A stretch of 9,260 nucleotides of DNA, taken from Phycisphaerae bacterium. Lineage in GTDB: Bacteria; Planctomycetota; Phycisphaerae; Sedimentisphaerales; Anaerohalosphaeraceae. Location: the NCBI GenBank assembly GCA_007121565.1, contig SKKI01000311.1, forward strand, positions 1 to 9,260, given 5' to 3'. Position numbers and translations under genes: made by a program. Under the pieces are notes generated by a model, which was not told where the DNA came from, searched no databases, and saw nothing but the letters and a program-made list of their open reading frames with translations. Below, one piece after another: positions 1-6,563 of this stretch; within the stretch, counting starts at the first letter, position 1, and every line of letters begins with the position of its first letter.

Positions 1-129
1 GAAATTGATTCGTCCCGGATCGAGGTTCAGCAGGGTATGAATATTACGTTTGTGACCACGGCCGGCAGCGATGACGAAGCGCGCGAGATGCTGCGGCTGT
101 TCGGGATGCCGTTTAAGACGACGGATTAA
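1..129 (+). CDS. rplE: 50S ribosomal protein L5, C-terminal fragment (cut by window edge)
   Basis: Reading frame 1 is open from the first base to a TAA at 127-129 and gives the last 42 residues of a protein. It contains the blocks [16 protein letters not shown] and LRLFGMPF, which match the conserved C-terminus of bacterial L5 (typically GMDI-FVTTAKTDEEARELL-L-GMPF). L5 binds 5S rRNA in the central protuberance of the large subunit and contacts P-site tRNA. The 5' part lies outside the window. Its position directly before the S14 gene is the normal spc order. The identification is secure for a fragment because residues and synteny agree. Confidence 0.95.
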   Translation, partial: EIDSSRIEVQQGMNITFVTTAGSDDEAREMLRLFGMPFKTTD

Positions 130-165
130 ACGGGTCAAACTTGAATCGCATGGGAATTTGTATTT

Positions 166-214
166 GTAGCACGGCCATCTTGGCCGTGTTCACGGGCTGC
201 CAAGCCCGTGCTAC
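166..214. repeat. Compound palindrome (two hairpins inside an outer stem), REP-like
   Basis: This element sits in the 111-base rplE-rpsZ gap. The left hairpin is CACGGCCA (170-177), loop TCT, TGGCCGTG (181-188). The right hairpin is CACGGGCT (191-198), loop GCCA, AGCCCGTG (203-210). The ends also pair with each other: GTAGCACGG (166-174) with CCGTGCTAC (206-214), 9 bp without mismatch. Two folds therefore compete: a pair of 8-bp hairpins, or a closed outer stem with fewer inner pairs. The two arms resemble each other when one is reverse-complemented, as in REP/BIME-type dispersed repeats. Only three T follow, so it does not look like an intrinsic terminator. Family membership is inferred, since only one copy is visible here. 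Confidence 0.7.
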
Positions 215-240
215 TTTAAAGTTGAAATCGGAGTTGTTTT

Positions 241-426
241 ATGTCCACAAAGGCACTTGAAAATAAAGCCAGGAAAAAACCGAAATATCGCAGCCGCGGC
301 TATACGCGGTGTCAGATCTGCGGACGCGCCCGGGCGGTGTATCGCAAGTTTATGATCTGCCGCATCTGTTTTCGTAAGATGGCCAATGAGGGCGTGATTC
401 CGGGCGTCAAGAAGGCCAGTTGGTAG
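241..426 (+). CDS. rpsZ: 30S ribosomal protein S14, short zinc-binding type (uS14, S14Z)
   Basis: The 61-residue product is the short zinc-ribbon (C+) form of S14, a late-assembling protein of the 30S head that contacts 16S rRNA helices. The zinc ligands are visible as CQIC (C24, C27) and CRIC (C40, C43). The C-terminus [11 protein letters not shown] is diagnostic of this form, as is the length of 61; the E. coli-type S14 is about 100 residues and lacks the cysteines. The ATG has GGAG at 230-233, 7 bases upstream. It follows the palindrome in the rplE gap and precedes rpsH by 63 bases, as in the standard spc order. The symbol rpsN is also used for this gene. Nothing appears broken. Confidence 0.97.
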   Translation: MSTKALENKARKKPKYRSRGYTRCQICGRARAVYRKFMICRICFRKMANEGVIPGVKKASW

Positions 427-489
427 GCGTTTGTTTGCCGACGGGTTATAACGAATGAAGAACCATCAGGTTACAGTGGAGTCCAATAA

Positions 490-888
490 ATGAGCTTAAG
501 TGATCCGATTGCGGATATGCTGACACGGATACGAAACGCCGGCCGCGTAAACAAGCCCCATGTCAAGGTCGCTGCCAGCAAAGTGTGTGAAGGTGTCGCG
601 TCGGTGCTGAAAGAAGAAGGGTATATTCTTGACTATGACCGCATAGATGACGGCAAGCAGGGAATCCTTCGTATTGCACTGAAGTACACGCCGGACGGCG
701 CGCCGGTGATTCACTCGATTGACCGGGTCAGCCGACCGGGCTGTCGGGTGTATAAAGGCAAAGAATCGCTGCCCGAGATACTGGGCGGCCTGGGTATCTG
801 TATTGTCTCCACGAGTCGTGGGATAAAGAGCGATAAGAAATGCCGAGCTGAAAATGTCGGCGGTGAACTGATTTGCACGGTGAGTTAA
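490..888 (+). CDS. rpsH: 30S ribosomal protein S8 (uS8)
   Basis: The 132-residue product is S8, a primary 16S rRNA binder of the central domain that is needed early in 30S assembly. The N-terminus DPIADMLTRIRNA and the C-terminal block STSRGIKSDKKCR followed by NVGGELIC match the family's two conserved ends, and the length is normal (about 130). The ATG is preceded by GGAG at 478-481 with an 8-base spacer. The TAA stop (886-888) abuts the rplF ATG (889), so the two genes are probably translationally coupled. In E. coli S8 is the autogenous repressor of the spc operon through an rRNA-mimicking site near rplE. I could not identify such a site here with confidence. Confidence 0.97.
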   Translation: MSLSDPIADMLTRIRNAGRVNKPHVKVAASKVCEGVASVLKEEGYILDYDRIDDGKQGILRIALKYTPDGAPVIHSIDRVSRPGCRVYKGKESLPEILGGLGICIVSTSRGIKSDKKCRAENVGGELICTVS

Positions 889-1461
889 ATGAGTCGTATA
901 GGAAAAAAACCCATTCAGATCCCCGGCGGCGTCAAGATTGACGTCCAGGGGCAGACGGTCAAGGCCACCGGTCCGAAAGGCACGCTCCAGATGGTCTGCC
1001 ATCCCGCTATCGGAGTTACGGTCGAGAACGATACGGTTGTCCTCAGTAATCCGGACGCTCAGGATCGCAACTGCAAGGCGATGCACGGGACCATGCGGGC
1101 ACTGCTGAACAATATGGTTGTCGGTGTCAGCCAGGGCTTCAGTCGCGAGATGCGGATTTTCGGTACCGGCTACAACGTCAAAGAGCAGGGCGGCAAGCTG
1201 GTTTTTCAGGTCGGCTATTGCCATCCGGTCGAGATCAAGATTCCCAAGGATATCAAGGTTGAGATCAAGACGGCCGCGACCAAGGGAAACGACCTGCCGG
1301 CGGTCTTTACGGTCAGCGGCCCGGACAAGCATGTTCTGGGGCAGTTTACGGCCGACATCCGTCGCTTTCGTCCGCCTGAGCCGTATCAGGGCAAGGGCAT
1401 CCGCTATGCCGATGAGCATGTTATCCGCAAGGAAGGCAAGGCCCTCGGAGCGGGCGGCTAA
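889..1461 (+). CDS. rplF: 50S ribosomal protein L6 (uL6)
   Basis: The 190-residue product is L6, which lies near the factor-binding site of the 50S subunit and contacts the sarcin-ricin loop region. The N-terminus MSRIGKKPIQIPGGV, the central MHGTMRALLNNMVVGV block and the C-terminal RPPEPYQGKGIRYADE block are characteristic. It is a little longer than the usual 177-180, with the extra residues apparently spread in loops, for example around ATKGNDLPAVF before GPDKHVLGQ. The family's usual YKGKG reads YQGKG here (Q167). The start abuts the rpsH stop; GGTGAG inside the rpsH end is a weak ribosome binding site, which fits coupled translation. A 75-base gap follows before rplR. Confidence 0.97.
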   Translation: MSRIGKKPIQIPGGVKIDVQGQTVKATGPKGTLQMVCHPAIGVTVENDTVVLSNPDAQDRNCKAMHGTMRALLNNMVVGVSQGFSREMRIFGTGYNVKEQGGKLVFQVGYCHPVEIKIPKDIKVEIKTAATKGNDLPAVFTVSGPDKHVLGQFTADIRRFRPPEPYQGKGIRYADEHVIRKEGKALGAGG

Positions 1462-1536
1462 TCGGTTCTCAGGGTTCTCGGTAATCAGCAGCGTCCGGCT
1501 GGCCGGTCGCGTCCGAAAGACAGGAAACAAACAAGA

Positions 1537-1902
1537 ATGCAGAAAGAACGAATACAAAAAGCCAAGGTTCGCCGTAATTGGCGTTCGCGAAAACACGTGT
1601 ATGGTACGCCGGAGCGGCCTCGCCTGGTGGTGTTTCGATCGACGCGGCATATTTATGCCCAGATCATTGACGACCGGGCCGGCGTGACACTGGCGGCCGG
1701 CAGTACGATGTCAACGTTGCTGCGGAACAACATCAAATCCGGAGGCAGCAAAGAAGCTGCCGAGCTGGTCGGCCAGGCACTGGCCAAACAGGCGACCGAT
1801 GTCGGGATTAAAGTGGTCTGCTTTGACCGCAACGGCTATAAGTATCATGGGCGCGTCAAGGCCCTGGCCGATGCGGCGCGCAAGGCGGGACTGGCGTTTT
1901 AG
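1537..1902 (+). CDS. rplR: 50S ribosomal protein L18 (uL18)
   Basis: The 121-residue product is L18, which binds 5S rRNA together with L5 and helps seat it in the central protuberance. The N-terminal basic segment (residues 1-27, with [18 protein letters not shown] following) and the C-terminal [17 protein letters not shown] block (from residue 96) match the family closely, and the length is typical (about 120). The ATG lies 11 bases after AGGA at 1522-1525. The upstream gap 1462-1536 shows no gene and no convincing signal. L5 and L18 both being encoded in this cluster gives the full 5S-binding pair. No abnormality is seen. Confidence 0.97.
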   Translation: MQKERIQKAKVRRNWRSRKHVYGTPERPRLVVFRSTRHIYAQIIDDRAGVTLAAGSTMSTLLRNNIKSGGSKEAAELVGQALAKQATDVGIKVVCFDRNGYKYHGRVKALADAARKAGLAF

Positions 1903-1946
1903 GCGTATGCACAACTTAAATAGAGTCCAAATCGAAGTTTAGTGTT

Positions 1947-1950
1947 GGAG
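1947..1950 (+). promoter_or_regulatory. Ribosome binding site that decides the rpsE start
   Basis: GGAG is followed by six bases (ATAGCG) and then TTG at 1957, an ideal spacing. The in-frame GTG at 1942 and TTG at 1945 overlap or precede this motif and have no comparable purine run upstream. This supports initiation at 1957 rather than at the longest possible frame. Confidence 0.7.
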
Positions 1951-1956
1951 ATAGCG

Positions 1957-2475
1957 TTGGCCGAGGAAGCAATCAGAACAGACATACAGAGCGAACAGCC
2001 GCTGGAAGATACGGTTGTGAAGGTCTTTCGCAATGCCAAGGTCGTCAAAGGCGGCAGACGAATGAGTTTTTCGGCACTGGTGGTGGTCGGCGACCGTAAC
2101 GGGACCGTCGGCTACGGCTACGGCAAAGCGAACGAAGTGCCGCCGGCGGTTGAAAAGGCGGTCAAGGATGCCAAGAAGAACCTGCATCGCATCCCTGTTG
2201 TTGACGAGACGATCCCCCACGCGGTGGTGGGCCGGAGTCGCGCCACGCAGGTGACGCTGCTGCCGGCCAGCCCGGGTACCGGTGTTATTGCCGGCTCCAG
2301 CGTTCGACCGGTGCTGGAGTATGCCGGCGTGCGCAACGTGCTGACCAAGATCAACGGCAGCCGATCGGCCAAGAACGTCGTCAAGGCGGTGATGAACGGT
2401 TTGTTGGAATTGCGCGATAAAGAAACCGTCGAATCTCAGCGCGGAGTTGAGATCGAAGTTGAAAAAAGGTGGTGA
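1957..2475 (+). CDS. rpsE: 30S ribosomal protein S5 (uS5), TTG start
   Basis: The product is 172 residues if translation begins at TTG 1957, giving an N-terminus MAEEAIRTD, a common S5 form. A longer frame from GTG 1942 would add five residues without a ribosome binding site. S5 sits at the mRNA entry side of the 30S subunit and affects decoding accuracy. The dsRNA-binding-like N-domain covers about residues 17-80, with GRRMSFSALVVVGDRNG then GYGKANEVP. The C-domain contains LPASPGTGVIAGSSVRPVLE and NVVKAVMNGL, all family hallmarks. The last codons (Arg-Trp-stop) overlap the rplO ribosome binding site. The next gene is rplO, not rpmD, which is unusual relative to E. coli. Confidence 0.96.
   Translation: MAEEAIRTDIQSEQPLEDTVVKVFRNAKVVKGGRRMSFSALVVVGDRNGTVGYGYGKANEVPPAVEKAVKDAKKNLHRIPVVDETIPHAVVGRSRATQVTLLPASPGTGVIAGSSVRPVLEYAGVRNVLTKINGSRSAKNVVKAVMNGLLELRDKETVESQRGVEIEVEKRW
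2467..2475 (+). promoter_or_regulatory. Ribosome binding site of rplO overlapping the rpsE stop codon
   Basis: AGGTGGTGA, one mismatch from the AGGAGGTGA consensus, covers the last two codons and the TGA stop of rpsE and lies 7 bases before ATG 2483. A ribosome ending rpsE would sit on this site, suggesting coupled translation. It also argues against the in-frame upstream ATG at 2447 as the rplO start. Confidence 0.75.
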
Positions 2476-2482
2476 TTACCTC

Positions 2483-2932
2483 ATGTTGAGCAATGAAATA
2501 ACTGCAATCGTCGGCGCTTGTGCAAAGCGCAAACGGATCGGGCGCGGAAAAGGCAGCGGTCACGGCAAGACCTGTGGTCGCGGACATAAAGGCGCCGGAA
2601 GCCGGTCGGGCCACAGCGTCCGTCTGCTGGATGAAGGCGGACAGATGCCCCTGTTTCGCCGGCTGCCCAAACGCGGTTTTAACAACGCTAATTTTGCGAC
2701 CAAATACGAGGTTGTCAATGTCTCGCAGTTGGATCGCATCTTCAGCGACGGTCAGACGGTTGGCATCGACGAACTGATCGGCGTCGGCCTGGTCGGAAAT
2801 CGCAAGAGCAAGGTCAAAATTCTCGGCGACGGCGAATTGACCAAAAAGCTGGATGTCCTGGCGCACAAATTCAGCAAAAGCGCCAAGGATAAGATATCCG
2901 GTTGCGGCGGGTCGGTCAAAGTTGTTGCCTGA
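2483..2932 (+). CDS. rplO: 50S ribosomal protein L15 (uL15)
   Basis: The product is 149 residues from ATG 2483. The frame is open from ATG 2447, but those 12 codons overlap rpsE, lack a ribosome binding site and do not match the family. L15 is a late-assembly 50S protein binding 23S rRNA. The Gly/Lys/Arg-rich N-terminal extension RKRIGRGKGSGHGKTCGRGHKG, split here as RKRIGRGKGSGHG and KTCGRGHKG (about residues 16-37), is the family signature, followed by FRRLPKRGFNN. The C-terminal part ends SGCGGSVKVVA. The gene ends in three consecutive in-frame stops (TGA TAA TGA, 2930-2938). Only 7 bases separate it from rpsE, so rpmD is absent from its usual place. Confidence 0.96.
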   Translation: MLSNEITAIVGACAKRKRIGRGKGSGHGKTCGRGHKGAGSRSGHSVRLLDEGGQMPLFRRLPKRGFNNANFATKYEVVNVSQLDRIFSDGQTVGIDELIGVGLVGNRKSKVKILGDGELTKKLDVLAHKFSKSAKDKISGCGGSVKVVA

Positions 2933-2956
2933 TAATGAAACTCGGAAGGTATGACA

Positions 2957-4312
2957 ATGCTTGGAACGTTTGTCAATATATTTAAGATTCCGGATCTGCG
3001 GAATAAGATTCTGTTTACGCTGGCGCTGCTGGCTATCTACCGCGTCGGGTTTCAGATTCCCGTGCCCGGTTTTGACGCCGAACAGATCGTCGCCGCCGCG
3101 GCGCAGCGCGAATCCGATGCGCCGCTGGGACGGGCGGCCGATTTTCTCCAAATGTTTACCGGCGGGACGCTGAGCCAAAGCAGCCTGTTCGGGCTGGGGA
3201 TTATGCCGTATATTTCGGCGTCCATTATCTTGATGCTGCTGGGCGAGGTGATTCCGGCGTTGAAAAAGCTGCGGCAAGAGGGGATGTCCGGACATAAGAA
3301 GATACAGGAATATACCCGCTATCTGACGGTTCCGCTGTGTGTGGTCCAGTCGCTGATGTTTATGCGGATGTTTGTCGGTACTGAAAATGTCTATCCCGGG
3401 ATGCAGACCTATGCGCTGTTTATGGGGGTCTTCGGGATGACGGCCGGGACGGTCTTTTTGATGTGGCTCGGTGAGCAGATTGACGAGTACGGCATCGGCA
3501 ACGGCATCAGCCTGATCATCATGGCCGGAATTATTGCCCAGATGCCCGGGGCGGTGGTCACGGTGGTGCGCAATACCGAGTTTCGTGTCGGTGTGGCCGA
3601 AGGCCGCTACGGGCCGGGAACGCTGGTATTTCTGTTGCTGGCGTTTGTGACGGTGATTGCCGGGGCGATTTTGATCACCCAGGGCCAGCGGCGGATTCCG
3701 ATTCAGCAGGCCAAGCAGATGCGCGGCCATCGGATGGTCGGCGGCGCCCGGCACTATCTGCCCCTGCGGGTCAATCACGGCGGCGTGATGCCGATTATCT
3801 TCGCGTCCAGTTTGATGATGTTTCCGCCGATCGTGATGGAGCAGATTTCACGCCTGCGGCCCGAATCGGTATTGCTGCGGCAGATGGTGGATGCGTTTTA
3901 TCCGACGGCGTTCACATATAATCTGGTGTATATCGTTTTGATTTTCCTGTTTGCGTATTTCTGGACGACGATACAATTTCAGCCGAAGGATATGGCCAAA
4001 AATCTTCGTGATCGCGGCAGTTTTATTCCCGGGCTGCGTCCGGGACACCGCACGGCCGAATATCTGGAAACGGTGATGGTGCGAATTACCTTCTTCGGCG
4101 CGGCGTTTCTGTCGTGTATTGCGGTGGTGCCCAGCCTGGTGGTGCAGTTTGCCGGGATCGATTTTATTGTCGCCTCGTTTTTGGGCGGCACAGGCTTGCT
4201 GATTGTGGTCAGCGTTTCGCTGGATCTGGTGCAGCGGATAGAGGCCAACTTGATTATGCGTAATTATGAAGGATTCAGTGAATCCGGACGGATCAAGGGA
4301 GCGTTCAGATGA
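2957..4312 (+). CDS. secY: Preprotein translocase subunit SecY
   Basis: The 451-residue polytopic membrane protein is the channel subunit of the SecYEG translocon, which moves unfolded proteins across or into the inner membrane. It shows the expected ten hydrophobic segments, beginning about residues 18-36, then the plug/TM2 block LGIMPYISASIILMLL (80-95). The cytosolic SGHKKIQEYTRYLT loop (111-124), the YGIGNGISLIIMAGII block, the RRIPIQQAK loop and the C-terminal FLGGTGLLIVVSV segment are family hallmarks. The ATG at 2957 is preferred over the one at 2951: GGAAGG at 2944-2949 lies 7 bases before 2957 but only 1 base before 2951. The 3' end overlaps adk by 4 bases (ATGA). Confidence 0.97.
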   Translation: MLGTFVNIFKIPDLRNKILFTLALLAIYRVGFQIPVPGFDAEQIVAAAAQRESDAPLGRAADFLQMFTGGTLSQSSLFGLGIMPYISASIILMLLGEVIPALKKLRQEGMSGHKKIQEYTRYLTVPLCVVQSLMFMRMFVGTENVYPGMQTYALFMGVFGMTAGTVFLMWLGEQIDEYGIGNGISLIIMAGIIAQMPGAVVTVVRNTEFRVGVAEGRYGPGTLVFLLLAFVTVIAGAILITQGQRRIPIQQAKQMRGHRMVGGARHYLPLRVNHGGVMPIIFASSLMMFPPIVMEQISRLRPESVLLRQMVDAFYPTAFTYNLVYIVLIFLFAYFWTTIQFQPKDMAKNLRDRGSFIPGLRPGHRTAEYLETVMVRITFFGAAFLSCIAVVPSLVVQFAGIDFIVASFLGGTGLLIVVSVSLDLVQRIEANLIMRNYEGFSESGRIKGAFR

Positions 4313-4956
4313 GATTGATACTGTTGGGACCGCCCGGAGCCGGCAAAGGCACGCAATGCAAACGGATCATTGAGAAATATCAGGCCGCACACCTGTCCAG
4401 CGGCGACATTCTGCGGGCCGAACGGGCTGCCGGGTCGGAACTGGGCCAAAAGGCGCAAAGCTATATGGACAGCGGGGGTCTGGTGCCTGATGATCTGATT
4501 ATTGATATGATGATCAAGGCGGTCAAGCAAGCGCCGTCCGGCTATGTGCTGGATGGTTTTCCGCGGACAGTCCCGCAGGCCGAGGGCCTGGATCAGGCTC
4601 TGAACCGGGCCGGTGAGAAGATTGACGCCATTGTCGAGCTTCAGGTTCCGGATTCTGCGATTCTGTCGCGCATGACCGGTCGCCGCAGTTGTCCCAAATG
4701 CGGCCAGGTCTATCACGTTGAGAACTTAAAGCCCAAGGTTGAAGGGCAATGCGATAACAGTTGCGGCCCGCTGGTGCAGCGTAAGGACGATACGCCGGAC
4801 GTGGTCGAGCACCGTCTTAAGACCTACCACGAGCAGACCGCCGCGGTAGTGGGATATTACAAGGATAAGTATCCGATTTTGACGATCAACGCCGATCAGC
4901 CGATAGATGCGGTTACGGCGGATGTGTTTGCGGGCCTGGAGAGCCTGGCCCGATAG
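4309..4956 (+). CDS. adk: Adenylate kinase, long form with cysteine-bearing LID domain
   Basis: The 215-residue cytoplasmic enzyme catalyses ATP + AMP = 2 ADP. The P-loop GPPGAGKGT is at residues 7-15, HLSSGD at 28-33 and the AMP/ATP-site motif DGFPRT at 82-87. The long LID domain covers about residues 124-161, with GRRSCPKCGQVYHVE, then QRKDDTPDVVEHRL. Four LID cysteines (C128, C131, C148, C152) suggest a structural zinc site. The last pair is spaced CX3C, whereas the family usually has CX2C or CX2D; the overall LID length is unchanged against B. subtilis Adk. The start overlaps the secY stop (ATGA), implying coupling. The secY-adk-map order is classic in many bacteria. Confidence 0.96.
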   Translation: MRLILLGPPGAGKGTQCKRIIEKYQAAHLSSGDILRAERAAGSELGQKAQSYMDSGGLVPDDLIIDMMIKAVKQAPSGYVLDGFPRTVPQAEGLDQALNRAGEKIDAIVELQVPDSAILSRMTGRRSCPKCGQVYHVENLKPKVEGQCDNSCGPLVQRKDDTPDVVEHRLKTYHEQTAAVVGYYKDKYPILTINADQPIDAVTADVFAGLESLAR

Positions 4957-4966
4957 AGTTTGATGA

Positions 4967-5776
4967 ATGGCGATAACGCTCAAAAGTGATCGTGAGCTGG
5001 AACAGCTTCGCAAAGCCGGACGGCTGGTTGCGAAGGTTCTTTCACAATTAAAAGAATATGCCAAGCCGGGTGTCAGTACCGGCGAGCTGGATGCGATTGC
5101 CGCCGAGATGACGCGGCAGGCCGGGGCTGCGGCCTTATTTAAGGGTGTTCCGTGTCCGTACAGGAACAAGCCGTTTCCCGGCGTTATTTGCGCGTCGGTT
5201 AACGAGCAGCTCGTCCACGGCATCCCGTCCGAGCAGGTTGTCCTTCGCGAGGGGGATATCCTGAGCGTGGATTTCGGCGTGAAGCTGGACGGCTATTGCG
5301 GCGATTCGGCATTCACGGTCGGCATCGGGCAGATTGCCCCCGACCGCCAGCGGCTGCTGGATGTGACCCGGCGGATGCTCGAGATTGCCGTCCAGCGGAT
5401 AGCTCCGGGCGTTAAGTGGAGCGCGATCGCCGGCGAAATGGAAGCGTGCTGCCGGCAGGCAGGTTTTGCGGTGGTTCAGGAATATGTCGGTCACGGTATA
5501 GGCACCGAGATGCACGAAGAGCCGAAGGTGCCGAATTTTGTCAGCCGCGACCTTCTGAAAAACGACATTGTGCTGAAAAGAGGCATGGTGCTGGCGGTCG
5601 AGCCGATGGTGAATATGGGTACGAATAAAGTCAAAACACTGTCGGACGGCTGGACGGTCATAACACAGGATCGAAAGTGTTCGGCTCACTTTGAGCATAC
5701 AATCGCGGTTATCGAAGGCGGCAGCCGGGTGCTGACCCGTCTTGATGACGACGAACATGATTCGAACGGACAGTAG
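4967..5776 (+). CDS. map: Methionine aminopeptidase, type I
   Basis: The 269-residue product removes the initiator methionine from nascent proteins with a small second residue. It has the pita-bread fold metal ligands D102 and D113 (in VDFGVKLDGYCGDS), H176 (in YVGHGIGTEMHEEP), E212 (in LAVEPM) and E243 (in AHFEHT). H84 (in LVHGIP) and H183 match the conserved catalytic histidines. The length is typical of the short type I form, with no N-terminal SH3-binding or zinc extension and no type II insert. Ten bases separate it from adk, and only three bases separate its stop from the infA start. The final residues DDDEHDSNGQ form a short acidic tail with no known role. Confidence 0.96.
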   Translation: MAITLKSDRELEQLRKAGRLVAKVLSQLKEYAKPGVSTGELDAIAAEMTRQAGAAALFKGVPCPYRNKPFPGVICASVNEQLVHGIPSEQVVLREGDILSVDFGVKLDGYCGDSAFTVGIGQIAPDRQRLLDVTRRMLEIAVQRIAPGVKWSAIAGEMEACCRQAGFAVVQEYVGHGIGTEMHEEPKVPNFVSRDLLKNDIVLKRGMVLAVEPMVNMGTNKVKTLSDGWTVITQDRKCSAHFEHTIAVIEGGSRVLTRLDDDEHDSNGQ

Positions 5777-5779
5777 ACA

Positions 5780-5995
5780 ATGGCAAAAAGAGATGCAATC
5801 CGACTTGAAGCAAAGGTCGTTGAGGCACTGCCCAACGCGGTCTTCAAGGTAAAGCTTGAAAATGGGCATGTTATACTGGCCCATGTCTCGGGCAAGATGC
5901 GTATGCATTTTATCCGCATTTTGCCGGGCGATACCGTCACCGTCGAGATGAGCCCGTATGATCTGAGCCGCGGCCGGATTGTTTTAAGAAGCTAA
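5780..5995 (+). CDS. infA: Translation initiation factor IF-1
   Basis: The 71-residue product is a single OB-fold (S1-type) protein that occupies the 30S A site during initiation and assists IF-2 and IF-3. The blocks [34 protein letters not shown] and [11 protein letters not shown] match IF-1 nearly residue for residue, and the length is standard (about 72). The ATG is chosen because MAK is the usual N-terminus and it lies three bases after the map stop. Its ribosome binding site is weak, so it is probably translated by coupling with map. The infA-rpmJ-rpsM order downstream is common outside the Enterobacteria. Confidence 0.97.
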   Translation: MAKRDAIRLEAKVVEALPNAVFKVKLENGHVILAHVSGKMRMHFIRILPGDTVTVEMSPYDLSRGRIVLRS

Positions 5996-6028
5996 GCGAA
6001 TAACACGTCAAGCGAAAGTGATACGATT

Positions 6029-6145
6029 ATGAAAGTACGAAGTTCTGTCAAGCGGATTTGTGAAAACTGCAAGCTCATCCGACGCAAGGGTGTGGTGCGG
6101 GTGATTTGCCCGGCCAATCCCCGGCATAAGCAGCGTCAGGGCTGA
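6029..6145 (+). CDS. rpmJ: 50S ribosomal protein L36, zinc-binding type (bL36)
   Basis: This short gene encodes 38 residues starting [15 protein letters not shown] and ending in PRHKQRQG. L36 is the smallest 50S protein and stabilises 23S rRNA near the factor-binding region. The zinc ligands C11, C14, C27 and H33 are all present, which makes it the C+ type, and 37-38 residues is the family norm. It lies 33 bases after infA and 34 bases before rpsM, the normal position in clusters of this type. The region just upstream (AAGCGAAAGTGATA) has only a weak ribosome binding site. The frame, motif and context leave little doubt. Confidence 0.96.
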   Translation: MKVRSSVKRICENCKLIRRKGVVRVICPANPRHKQRQG

Positions 6146-6179
6146 GTGTTGTTAACATTAGATATAATCAGGAGTTATT

Positions 6180-6563
6180 ATGCCGCGTTTTGTTGGTGTT
6201 GATGTACCGAATAATAAACCTGTGTGGGTAGCGTTGACGTATATCCACGGGATCGGGCGTTACTGCGCCAAAAAAATTCTGGACGAAGCCCAGATCGACG
6301 GCACGATTCGCGCCGGCAAGCTGAGCGAAGATGATGTCAGTCGGATCAGTCAGATTATCGATCGGGACTATGAGGTGGAAGGTCAACTTCGCCGACGGGT
6401 CTCACAGAGCATTACCCGGCTTCGGGATATCGCCTGTTATCGCGGGATTCGTCACCGTCGCGGGATGCCGGTGCGCGGCCAGCAGACGCAAAGCAATGCC
6501 CGCACCCGTAAGGGCAAACGCAAGACTGTGGCCGGCAAGAAGGGCGTCAAGGAAATGCGCTAA
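6180..6563 (+). CDS. rpsM: 30S ribosomal protein S13 (uS13)
   Basis: The 127-residue product is S13, a head protein of the 30S subunit that makes inter-subunit bridges with L5 and touches P-site tRNA through its C-terminal tail. The N-terminal helix-two-turn-helix region includes ALTYIHGIGR (18-27). The conserved C-terminal block has DIACYRGIRHRRGMPVRG followed by NARTRKGKRKTV, and ends in a basic tail. The ATG has a strong AGGAG at 6170-6174 with a 5-base spacer. It heads the alpha-operon part (rpsM-rpsK-rpsD-rpoA-rplQ). In E. coli, S4 represses this group through a pseudoknot before rpsM. The 34-base gap here is too short for that structure unless it reaches into rpmJ. Confidence 0.97.
   Translation: MPRFVGVDVPNNKPVWVALTYIHGIGRYCAKKILDEAQIDGTIRAGKLSEDDVSRISQIIDRDYEVEGQLRRRVSQSITRLRDIACYRGIRHRRGMPVRGQQTQSNARTRKGKRKTVAGKKGVKEMR

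Noticed and set aside
1462..1536. Possible small gene or signal in the rplF-rplR gap
   Set aside because: I saw no gene, no strong hairpin and no promoter pair beyond the rplR ribosome binding site.
496..1650. Long open frame on the minus strand (384 codons) opposite rpsH, rplF and rplR
   Set aside because: The + strand genes are unmistakable. The antisense frame matches no family I recognise and is explained by the GC-rich codon bias of the genes it mirrors.
2447..2482. Upstream ATG for rplO at 2447
   Set aside because: It lies inside rpsE, lacks a ribosome binding site and adds residues foreign to L15. ATG 2483 has AGGTGGTGA in front.
2951..2956. Upstream ATG for secY at 2951
   Set aside because: GGAAGG ends one base before this ATG, too close to serve it, whereas ATG 2957 has a 7-base spacer.
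2381..3778. Long open frame on the minus strand (465 codons) opposite rpsE, rplO and secY
   Set aside because: It is rich in His, Gln and Arg as expected for the reverse of GC-rich coding DNA, and has no recognisable domain or promoter.
6163..6168. Perfect TATAAT in the rpmJ-rpsM gap, possible promoter for the alpha group
   Set aside because: No TTGACA-like -35 lies 16-18 bases upstream (the bases there are in the rpmJ end, GGCTGA), and a start about 7 bases downstream would fall inside the rpsM ribosome binding site. It is probably just an AT-rich spacer.
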